This document shows, piece by piece, positions 55,233-62,239 of a DNA stretch of 64,000 nucleotides. Origin of the DNA: Streptomyces sp. T39 (GTDB lineage Bacteria; Actinomycetota; Actinomycetes; Streptomycetales; Streptomycetaceae); the NCBI RefSeq assembly GCF_008042045.1, contig NZ_RDBP01000050.1, positions 121,911-185,910 on the forward strand, in the 5' to 3' direction. Position numbers and translations under genes: made by a program. Each line of letters starts with the position of its first letter. Position 1 is the stretch's first letter. The notes under the pieces were generated by a model. That model did no database searches. It was not told the origin of the DNA and saw only the letters and a list, made by a program, of their open reading frames with translations.

Positions 55233-55556
55233 ATGAGTGCTATGCGCCCATGGGGCCAGGCCAAGCTCGCGGGCATGCCTGTGACTGCGATCGTCGTTCT
55301 CTGTGACGTGCTTGTGTGTGCCCTGCTGCTTCTGGCATCCATAGGGCTCATCGGTACGGAGCCAACCACTCGGGCGGAGGAGACCGCGGCTTGGCAGTCT
55401 GCCGGTCAGCTGTATTTCGGTTGGCTGGGGGTAGGTGCGACGGCTTTCGCCGTGTTTGGCATGCCGAAGGCCCTGCTCGCGCACGTGTCGACGATGTTGC
55501 TCTCGCCCATTGCCCTGTTCGTGCTTCTGTTGCTGCTTTCGTCTGGTGTCGGTTGA
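55233..55556 (+). CDS. Small integral membrane protein
   Basis: A 107-residue protein with three hydrophobic helices (about 18-40, 62-80, 84-104) and a short polar loop between the first two. No family is recognised. Nothing ties it functionally to the flanking remnants. Confidence 0.55.
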   Translation: MSAMRPWGQAKLAGMPVTAIVVLCDVLVCALLLLASIGLIGTEPTTRAEETAAWQSAGQLYFGWLGVGATAFAVFGMPKALLAHVSTMLLSPIALFVLLLLLSSGVG

Positions 55557-55559
55557 TCC

Positions 55560-55905
55560 CGGGCGTGCGGGTGCGGCTCGAAGTAGCAGGCACGACGGTC
55601 ACCGCCTCGCAAGCCCCTGCGGCGTGCTGGTGGAGTCGACGCTGACCTGGCTCCAGTCCAGACGGCCCTCCGCGTCGACCTGGGCCTGAACGGCTTGCAG
55701 GATCCGTCGGCGGACCAGCGCCGATGGCGCTCATAGACGGTCTTCCAGTTCCCGTAACGCACGGGCAGATCCCGCCAGGGGACGCTCGTACGCACACGGA
55801 AGTAGATGCCGTTGAGCACTCGCCATTGGTCGCTCCACTGCGCGCTCCACTGCGCTCCCCGGCCACCGTTCACCGGCAGGTGCGGCAGCCTCGCTGAGCA
55901 CCGCC
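55560..55905 (-). mobile_element. IS5-family transposase remnant
   Basis: On the minus strand from about 55900, one frame reads WRVLNGIYFRVRTSVPWRD, then LPVRYGNWKTVYERHRRWS, the N-terminal DUF4096-type region of IS5/IS1182-like transposases. After a frame change near 55710 another reads SGLEPGQRRLHQHAAGA, corresponding to the strand before the first catalytic Asp. The rest is absent, and no terminal inverted repeats were found. It cuts into the start of the HNH nuclease remnant. Confidence 0.7.
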
Positions 55906-56202
55906 ACACCGGCCCAGGCCCTGGGGACCATGCCGCTCGCCGACGCAGTTGAACTGCTGCCCGTGGTCGTCGAGGACCGCGCCGGCTACATCCGCACCTC
56001 GTTCAAGCACTGGAACTCGGGCGCCGACGCCGGCGACGGCTGCAACACTCGCCAGGAGGTGCTCCTCGCCGAGGCCACTGTGGCGCCGGAGGTCGGCCCC
56101 GGCTGCGCCATCAGCGGCGGATCGTGGACCAGCTACTACGAGAACCAGACCGTGATCGTCCCCGGTTCCCTCGACATCGACTCGTGCTGGGTGCGGGTGT
56201 GA
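55866..56202 (+). pseudogene. Truncated secreted HNH-family nuclease
   Basis: An open frame (AGAAASLSTATPAQA, resembling the end of a signal peptide) leads into VEDRAGYIRTSFKHWNSGA, CNTRQEVLLAEA and then PGSLDID. In actinobacterial HNH (DUF1524-like) secreted nucleases this is followed by the catalytic His and a further 80-100 residues. Here it ends after LDID with a stop at 56202. The 5' part, including the hydrophobic core of the signal peptide, is replaced by the IS5 remnant. Both ends are lost, so the product would be inactive. Confidence 0.65.
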
Positions 56203-56209
56203 TCGGGGC

Positions 56210-56725
56210 TCAGTCGGCGAGTTCACGGGCGGTGACGTGCAGGCATGCGGCGACGAGGACGATGTTCTTGAGGACGTACTGGCCTTCGAGGCTCGGCACG
56301 ATGGCGTAGACGTGCCACATCTCATGTGCCAGGACGAGCAGGGACAGGAAGACGCCGGCCATGTGGACGAAGAAGGCGGCGAGAGCGCTGCGCAGGAGGA
56401 ATCCGGTGATGAGGCCGAGGCCGATGGCGGTTTCGAGCACGGCGAGCGTCGGCAGGGATACGGCGGCGGGTACGAGTCCGAGGGTCATTCGCGTCATCGC
56501 CCGGACGGCGAGGTCCTCCGCGGCGCTGGCGGCGGGGAAGAACTTCAGGACGCCGAACCACAGGTAGGCGATGCCGACGGCGACCCGTAAGACCAGAGAC
56601 TCCGCGCCGCGGTAGCGCTGCGCACGATGCGTCAGCCACAGCTTGACGGTGCGGCGCCGGCGGGGCAGGTGTGCGGGTGCCGGGAAAGGGGCGGTGGTGC
56701 GGGCGGTGCGGGGCATGCGGAGCAT
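56210..56725 (-). CDS. DoxX-family membrane protein
   Basis: A 171-residue protein with four predicted TM helices and the DoxX opening VLRVAVGIAYLWFGVLKFF. A polar, Arg-rich N-terminus precedes the first helix. DoxX-like proteins are membrane subunits linked to quinone or thiosulfate oxidation and stress; the substrate here is unknown. ATG at 56725 is chosen; longer frames add Pro/Arg-rich non-family sequence. It lies downstream of the LPMO gene but beyond a very strong hairpin. Confidence 0.8.
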   Translation of the reverse strand: MLRMPRTARTTAPFPAPAHLPRRRRTVKLWLTHRAQRYRGAESLVLRVAVGIAYLWFGVLKFFPAASAAEDLAVRAMTRMTLGLVPAAVSLPTLAVLETAIGLGLITGFLLRSALAAFFVHMAGVFLSLLVLAHEMWHVYAIVPSLEGQYVLKNIVLVAACLHVTARELAD

Positions 56726-56791
56726 CACGGATTCCGATTCGTCAGGGCCGTCAGCGGTGCGCACCGCTGGCAAGCCGCATGGACGGAGGAG

Positions 56792-56827
56792 CCGGGCCCC
56801 GCGGGCGCAGGTGCCCGCGGGGCCCGG
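56792..56827 (-). terminator. Strong hairpin after the LPMO gene
   Basis: A perfect 15-base stem with a 6-base loop (arms 56792-56806 and 56813-56827, all G/C). It lies about 32 bases after the LPMO stop and should isolate it from the DoxX gene beyond. Confidence 0.8.
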
Positions 56828-56858
56828 TCGCGGGGATGGGCTCACCCCCCGAGAGGTG

Positions 56859-57515
56859 TCAGCCGAAGTTGACGTCGCTGCACAGGAAGTACTTCTGGTC
56901 CATGTGCGAGGCCTTCCAGACGGTCACCACGACGTGACGGCCGCTGTAGCCGGACGTGCTGACGTCCGTGACGTAGTGCGGCTGGTAGGGGTACCGGCCG
57001 GTCTTCTTCACCAGTTCGAGGTCGTTCCAGCCGATGAGCTGGTATTCCGGGTTGAAGCCCTGCTTGGTGACGTAGACCTCGAGCCAGTCCGCGCCGTGGC
57101 GGGCCTCGTCGTACAGGTCGACGGTGAAGTTGGCGCCGATGTTGGTCATGTGCCAGGGGCCGGGACGGTCGAGCGGGCGGTAGTTCGTCTCTCCCTGGCC
57201 GCCGGCGCTGCAGATCTGGCCGTCGGGGATCACCTGCTTGTAGTTGTCCCCGGTGTTGTTGGCGTAGACCGCCTTCCACGCGCCGATGGCGTTGGCGTTC
57301 TCGTGGTAGGTGCGGTAGCACATGGGGTCCTGCGACTCGTTGGGCTCGGTGTAGCCCCAGCGCTGCAGGCAGCCGTAGTTGCGGGTCTCGGGGGTGATCA
57401 CGGTGCCGTGGGCGGATGCGGTGGGGGCCAGCGGGACCAGGCAGGCGAGGCTGGTGGCCACGACGCCGGCGCCGAGGATCGTGCGGCGGGACATCGAGGC
57501 GGGTGCCTTCTTCAT
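56859..57515 (-). CDS. Secreted AA10 lytic polysaccharide monooxygenase
   Basis: A 218-residue AA10 LPMO. A Tat-like signal peptide (MSRRTILGAG) ends at ASA, exposing His36 as the mature N-terminus, the first ligand of the copper histidine brace. The second ligand is His140 in DEARHGADW. A conserved C-terminal block SGRHVVVTVWKASHMDQKY follows. It is a single catalytic domain without a CBM. It would oxidatively cleave chitin or cellulose outside the cell. The gene sits between two DoxX-type genes on the same strand. Confidence 0.93.
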   Translation of the reverse strand: MKKAPASMSRRTILGAGVVATSLACLVPLAPTASAHGTVITPETRNYGCLQRWGYTEPNESQDPMCYRTYHENANAIGAWKAVYANNTGDNYKQVIPDGQICSAGGQGETNYRPLDRPGPWHMTNIGANFTVDLYDEARHGADWLEVYVTKQGFNPEYQLIGWNDLELVKKTGRYPYQPHYVTDVSTSGYSGRHVVVTVWKASHMDQKYFLCSDVNFG

Positions 57516-57591
57516 CGTGTGCGTCCTCCATGTGGGGGTCGGTGGCGGTCCGGACGGACTGCCTATTTACGTGCGCATGACATGTTCTGGG

Positions 57592-58023
57592 TCAGGTGAC
57601 TGCTCCCTTCTGCTCGGAGGCTGCCCGCGCCCCGGTGCGGCGCGGAAGATGCGCGGCCAGGCTCCAGCGGCCGGGCCCGAGGGCGCCGATCAGGAGGAAG
57701 GCCCAGCAGAACAGGGCGGCCGGCTCGCCGCCGTTCTCCAGCGGGAACAGTCCGTCGCCTTGGTGGTGGACGAAGTAGGCGTAGGCCATTGAGCCGGAGC
57801 ACAGCAGTGCTGCCGGGCGCGCGGCCAAGCCGATCAGGACGAGTGAGCCGCCGGCGAGCTGGATGACCGCGGCCCACCAGCCGGGCCACTGGCCGAGGGA
57901 GGGCGCCCGGCCGTGGGGGCCGCCGAGGACGTCGAAGAGGGTCGCGGCCCCGTGACAGGCGAACAGGAGACCGACCACGATGCGGAACAGGCCGAGGGCT
58001 TGCGGTGCGTACCGTGCTTCCAC
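57592..58023 (-). CDS. DoxX-family membrane protein, second copy
   Basis: A 143-residue four-helix membrane protein of the DoxX family (LGLFRIVVGLLFACHGAAT, then SMAYAYFVHHQGDGLFPLE, conserved near the C-terminal helices). GTG at 58023 has AAAGGGG upstream. It lies 76 bases upstream of the LPMO gene on the same strand and could be cotranscribed with it; two hairpins separate it from the dextranase gene. Confidence 0.82.
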   Translation of the reverse strand: MEARYAPQALGLFRIVVGLLFACHGAATLFDVLGGPHGRAPSLGQWPGWWAAVIQLAGGSLVLIGLAARPAALLCSGSMAYAYFVHHQGDGLFPLENGGEPAALFCWAFLLIGALGPGRWSLAAHLPRRTGARAASEQKGAVT

Positions 58024-58090
58024 AGAGGTGCCCCTTTCAGGGTGGGTCGGGGCGGGCGGGCCGCCGGTCGTGCGCGACCGGCGGCCTGCC

Positions 58091-58120
58091 CTGCTGCCGG
58101 CCGTGCGGGGCCGGCAGCAG
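58091..58120 (-). terminator. Hairpin 2 after the dextranase gene
   Basis: CTGCTGCCGGCC and GGCCGGCAGCAG form a perfect 12-base stem with a 6-base loop, about 45 bases after the dextranase stop. Confidence 0.75.
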
Positions 58121-58156
58121 CGGATCCGCACGGCCGTGCGGGGTCGTGCGGATCCG
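58121..58156 (-). terminator. Hairpin 1 after the dextranase gene
   Basis: CGGATCCGCACG and CGTGCGGATCCG form a perfect 12-base stem with a 12-base loop, immediately after the dextranase stop. It is in tandem with the next hairpin. Confidence 0.75.
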
Positions 58157-58163
58157 GGGCGTG

Positions 58164-60518
58164 TCAGCTGGTGAGCGTCCACTTCTGGCTGTTCCAGCTG
58201 CTGCAGTCCCACAGGTGCAGCCGGGCGCCGTTGGCCGTGCTCTGGTTCTCGATGTCGAGGCACCTGCCGGACTTGAGGTTCTTCAGGGTGCCGTTGGCCT
58301 GGAAGGCCCACTTCTGGCTGTCCCAGGTGCCGCAGTCCCACAGGTGGGCCCTGGTGCCGTTGGCGGTGTAGCCGCCTTCGACGTCCAGGCACTTCCCGCC
58401 GGACTTGAGCTGCTGGCCGTCGAGGGCCCAGGTCATGGCGGGGGCGGTGGCGCAGGTCCACTGCTGGATCGCGGTGCCGTTGGCCGTGCCGGCGCCTGCG
58501 CGGTCGATGCACTTGGCGGTCGCGCCGTTGACGATCCTGCCGCCGGTTACCGGGTCGGGGTCGGGGTCGGGGTCGGGGTTGCCGCCCGGGCCCCAGGCGT
58601 TCCAGTTGTCCCAGGTCTCGGCATCGAAGCCGATCCGGCCGAGCTTGTCCGCGGCCCAGTTGGTGCCGGCCTTGTTGATGACCGTGCCGCCGACGGTGTA
58701 GTTCTCCAGCTTCAGCCCGCGGCTCTGGCTCGTCTCGTTGCCGAGCGTCACCTTCTGCCCGGCAGCGTTGCTGTACCGCTTGAGGAGGCTGACCTGCGAG
58801 GACGGGTCGAGCTGGCTCCACGCGTCGATCTTGAGGTTCTTGACGTGGATGTTCTCGGTGCTGGCGAGCGCGAAGACGCGGATGGCGCAGTTCGTCATGC
58901 CCTCGACGGTGATGTTCTCGAAGGTCATGTTCTTCACCCACGCGTTCGGGTCGGCCTTGGTGGTCGAGCCCATGTCCTCCCAGTGCGAGGAGGAGTTGAG
59001 GATGCAGGTGTTGTACTTGACGTCCTTCCAGTACATCCGGTTGTGGATCACGTGCGTGTTGCTGACGCGCACGTTGTCGATGTTCCGCGGGGTCCAGCCC
59101 CACTGGATGACCGGCCCGTTCTCGTTCTTCCAGATGACGGTGTTATCGATGTCGACGTCGCTGTGGTACATCTTCAGCACGTCGTCGTTGGCGTTGAAGA
59201 ACGTGTTCTTCATGGTGCTGCCGCGGTACAGCTCGATGCCGTCGGTCTGCCAGTACCACGAGCCGACCTGCTTGTAGTTGTCGACCCGCATGCTGAACGT
59301 CTGCTCGTCGCCGTACACGACGAACGAGTGGTACGGCGGCTCGTTGATCGTCACACCCTGCAGGTCCAGGTGCTGCTGCCGACCCTGTGCGGAGGCGAAC
59401 TGCAGCATCTTCACGCAGCTGGAGTGACAGTTCGACGCACCCGACAGGTGGTCGTAGTTGTTGGCCGTGTCCGCCTCGTAGACGTACTGCTCACCCGACA
59501 GGACGCCGTAGCCGGTCACCTTGTACAGGCCCTGGCTGTCGTCCGGGAACCGGATCGCGCCCTTCACATAGGCGCCCGGCGCCAGGTAGACCCACTTGAC
59601 CTGCTTGGGCAGCAGAGCGTGATACTTCGAGGTCATGTAGTAGGTGCCGGGCCGGAAGTACACGATCTCCTCGGAGATCGTGTTGAGGTTCGTCACCTGC
59701 CCCTGCGAGGGGTAGTAGGTGCTCCCCGACGAGGCCGTGGGTACGGTCCGGTCCTGCTCCGCCCCGGCCGGCGCCGGCTCTGCGAAGATCATCATGGAGT
59801 TGCGGGGCTCGGTGTGGATCGCCCGCCGACCGCTGCCCCCCTGGTCGGTGAGCTTTCCGGCGTCGTTCGCGGGACCGGACATGTCGTTGTACGACGTGTA
59901 CAACTGGGGGTCGAACTCCACGGAGAACCGGTAGCCCTTGGCGCTGTAGGGCACCTTGACGCGCACGGTCTTGTTGTCGACCAGTTCCTTGGCGAAGTTC
60001 AGGCTGCTCGGCTTGATCTTGACCTGGTCGGCCGAGGAAACCGTCTGACCGGACCGCAGGGTCACATCGACCCACACGTCGGTCGTGTACTGGAACGATG
60101 ACCAGCTCATGGTGAGGTTCGCGCCCGAGGAGAACTCCGCGCCGTCCTCCTTCGTGTAGCCGATCTTGCCCTTCCCGCTGCGCGGGATGCTCATGTAGGC
60201 GAACGAGTCGTACGTCGTTCCCGGCGCGGCGGCGGTGGCGACCTTGACGTCGTAGAACGAGGAGCGGCGGACCTTGTCGTTCGCCACCGGACTGCTGGTG
60301 TTGAACTCCTGGTTCTCGTGCCACCACGTCTTCAGCTGCGCGCTGTCGGCGGTGGTCGCGGCTGCGGCCGCGGTGCGCGGTGCGGCGGCCTTCGGAGCCT
60401 TGGCCGGCCCTGGCCCGGGTTTCGCCGTGGCGGGGGCGACGACCCCGGCGAGAGTCAGGGCGAGTCCGGCGGCGATCGCCGCCAGCCTGGCCAGGCGTTG
60501 TGGTCTTGCTGCGGGCAT
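58164..60518 (-). CDS. Secreted GH49 dextranase with C-terminal CBM13
   Basis: A 784-residue exoenzyme. The signal peptide is residues about 1-32. The catalytic part (about 55-630) matches GH49 dextranases: TWWHENQEFNTSSPVANDK and RSSFYDVKVATA near the start, then a right-handed beta-helix with NANDDVLKMYHSD carrying the catalytic Asp pair. A Pro-Asp linker (PDPDPDPDP) leads to a ricin-type CBM13 (about 659-784) with QxW repeats. It would cut alpha-1,6 bonds of dextran outside the cell. ATG at 60518 has AAGGAG upstream; an ATG 18 bases earlier has none. It is divergent from the ROK regulator and the alpha-glucosidase, forming a dextran-use locus. Confidence 0.92.
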   Translation of the reverse strand: MPAARPQRLARLAAIAAGLALTLAGVVAPATAKPGPGPAKAPKAAAPRTAAAAATTADSAQLKTWWHENQEFNTSSPVANDKVRRSSFYDVKVATAAAPGTTYDSFAYMSIPRSGKGKIGYTKEDGAEFSSGANLTMSWSSFQYTTDVWVDVTLRSGQTVSSADQVKIKPSSLNFAKELVDNKTVRVKVPYSAKGYRFSVEFDPQLYTSYNDMSGPANDAGKLTDQGGSGRRAIHTEPRNSMMIFAEPAPAGAEQDRTVPTASSGSTYYPSQGQVTNLNTISEEIVYFRPGTYYMTSKYHALLPKQVKWVYLAPGAYVKGAIRFPDDSQGLYKVTGYGVLSGEQYVYEADTANNYDHLSGASNCHSSCVKMLQFASAQGRQQHLDLQGVTINEPPYHSFVVYGDEQTFSMRVDNYKQVGSWYWQTDGIELYRGSTMKNTFFNANDDVLKMYHSDVDIDNTVIWKNENGPVIQWGWTPRNIDNVRVSNTHVIHNRMYWKDVKYNTCILNSSSHWEDMGSTTKADPNAWVKNMTFENITVEGMTNCAIRVFALASTENIHVKNLKIDAWSQLDPSSQVSLLKRYSNAAGQKVTLGNETSQSRGLKLENYTVGGTVINKAGTNWAADKLGRIGFDAETWDNWNAWGPGGNPDPDPDPDPVTGGRIVNGATAKCIDRAGAGTANGTAIQQWTCATAPAMTWALDGQQLKSGGKCLDVEGGYTANGTRAHLWDCGTWDSQKWAFQANGTLKNLKSGRCLDIENQSTANGARLHLWDCSSWNSQKWTLTS
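58353..58443 (-). repeat. Inverted repeat, left arm, inside the dextranase CBM13
   Basis: The reverse complement of this 91-base segment reappears without a visible mismatch at 63910-64000. It encodes part of the first and second CBM13 repeats. Confidence 0.92.
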
Positions 60519-61016
60519 GGAGGAGCTCTCCTTCATCACAGGGGCATGGCCCGGCGGCGTGTGGCGGGGCGGTGTGCCGGCTTGGCCGGCGAGTGAGGCT
60601 GCGCGTTCAACGGTCGCGCTCCGCCTGCCGCTGCAGGTCAACAGGTCACGGCCGCGAGGGCCGGGGGACACGTGGTGCAGGACCGATCGGGCCGGATCGC
60701 ATGCCGCGAACGGCGATGCGGAGCGTGGTCCGATCGCCGCATAACGTCGCGTCATTTCTTCGCCGTGTCAATGAAATGAACCGGATTCGCTGCAGGATGT
60801 TCGAGGATGCGGCCAGCAGGTAGCGACATAACGGCGCAAGGTGGACACGCGATGTGATCGTGTGGCGCGAGTCACGGTTGGGTAACGCCCGTTTTTCTTT
60901 CTTGACGCATGAAAAACGTGAGGGTCACACTCCTGTCATACGCAGTTGGCCGGAACGAGGCAGCAGCCACGAAGCCGGAGCGTTCCTCTCGACCCCTTCA
61001 GTGGAGGCATCGCGTG
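60519..61016. promoter_or_regulatory. Divergent regulatory region, dextranase / ROK regulator
   Basis: About 500 bases between divergent starts. It contains a direct repeat CATAACGnCGC (60740-60750 and 60827-60837) and an inverted repeat TCATTTC/GAAATGA (60752-60758 and 60773-60779). Both are candidates for ROK-regulator binding. No clear promoter was assigned. Confidence 0.45.
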
Positions 61017-62195
61017 ATGACCCCGTCCAAGATCCGTTTCTCGGAGCTGGTCAGCGAGCAGACCCGTGCGGAGATCTTCGCGACGGTGCTCACCGCAGGG
61101 CCGATGTCGCGAACCCAGGTCGCCCAGCGCCTGGGCCTGGTGCCCTCCTCGGTGACCCGGATGCTGCCCCCGCTGCTTGAGCACGACTACCTGCGCGAGA
61201 GCGACTCGGCCCCCCAGGGCCGCGGCCGGCCACAGAAGATGCTCGAGGTCAACGCGGACAAGCACCTCGTGGTCGGCATGAAGATCGGCCCCGCCCAGGT
61301 GTCCGGCGTGATCACCGACATGGCCGCCCGCGTCCTGGCCCGCGCCGAGGAGCGCATCCCCGACTGCACCCCCGAAACCGCCCTGTCCGCCGCGGCTTCC
61401 CTGACCGGCCGGCTTCTCTCCGAGGTATCCGGAGCGGCGGACAGGGTGCTCGGCCTGGGCGTGGGCGTCAGCGGCCACGTCGACTCCGCCTCCGGAATGT
61501 GCCGCTACTCAGCGCTGCTCGACTGGAACAAAGTCGACGTCGCCGGGCCTCTGCAGCAGGCCACCGGACTGCCGGTCGTCGTCAACAACGACGTCAACAC
61601 TCTCGTCGTCGCCGAACGCTGGTTCGGCGAAGGCCGCGACACGGACTCCTTCGCCGTCGTCACCGTCGGTCCCGGAATCGGCTGCGGCCTCTTCCTCGAC
61701 GGCACACTCTTCTCCGGCGCCACGGGCCTGGCCGGCGAGCTCGGCCACATGCCCCTGGACCCGGCCGGCCCCATGTGCAGCTGCGGCCGCCGCGGCTGCC
61801 TGGAGGCACTGGCGGGGGACCGGGCCGTGCTGCGGCACCTCCAGGACGGCGGCGTCGACTGCACCTCGATCGCCCACGCCATGGACCTCGCCCGCAGCCC
61901 GGGCACCTCCGCCCACATAGTCGCCCGCTCCGCCTTCACCGAAGCCGGCACCGCCCTCGGACGCGGCCTCGCCGGACTGTGCAACCTGCTCAACCTCCAG
62001 AAGATCATCATCGCTGGAGAAGGAGCGGTCGCCTACGACCTCTTCGGCCCGGCCATGACCGCCGCCCTGGACGCCCACGCCTTCTCCACCGCCGCCCGCG
62101 ACTGCCACATCCACGTCGACCCCGTCCGGCACGACCTCTGGGCCCGCGGCGCCGCATGCCTCGTCATCAGCGACGCGGTAGGCGCCGCGATCTGA
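61017..62195 (+). CDS. ROK-family transcriptional regulator
   Basis: A 392-residue ROK repressor. The N-terminal winged HTH (about 12-75) reads GPMSRTQVAQRLGLVPSSV. The sugar-kinase-like domain has NNDVNTLVVAERWFGEG and the zinc motif CSCGRRGCLEALAG. The ATP-phosphate motifs of true kinases are weak, so it is a regulator. It probably senses a sugar released from dextran, such as glucose or isomaltose, and controls the divergent dextranase and the downstream glucosidase. GGAGG lies upstream; the GTG at 61014 is an alternative start. Confidence 0.88.
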   Translation: MTPSKIRFSELVSEQTRAEIFATVLTAGPMSRTQVAQRLGLVPSSVTRMLPPLLEHDYLRESDSAPQGRGRPQKMLEVNADKHLVVGMKIGPAQVSGVITDMAARVLARAEERIPDCTPETALSAAASLTGRLLSEVSGAADRVLGLGVGVSGHVDSASGMCRYSALLDWNKVDVAGPLQQATGLPVVVNNDVNTLVVAERWFGEGRDTDSFAVVTVGPGIGCGLFLDGTLFSGATGLAGELGHMPLDPAGPMCSCGRRGCLEALAGDRAVLRHLQDGGVDCTSIAHAMDLARSPGTSAHIVARSAFTEAGTALGRGLAGLCNLLNLQKIIIAGEGAVAYDLFGPAMTAALDAHAFSTAARDCHIHVDPVRHDLWARGAACLVISDAVGAAI

Positions 62196-62239
62196 CAGCA
62201 CGGACGACGACACCACCCACACGCACCCGAAGACAGACG

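Noticed and set aside
57592..59103. Long minus-strand frame extending the second DoxX gene upstream
   Set aside because: The extension is an Arg/His/Gln-rich shadow of the dextranase gene; GTG at 58023 has a ribosome site and gives the normal DoxX length.
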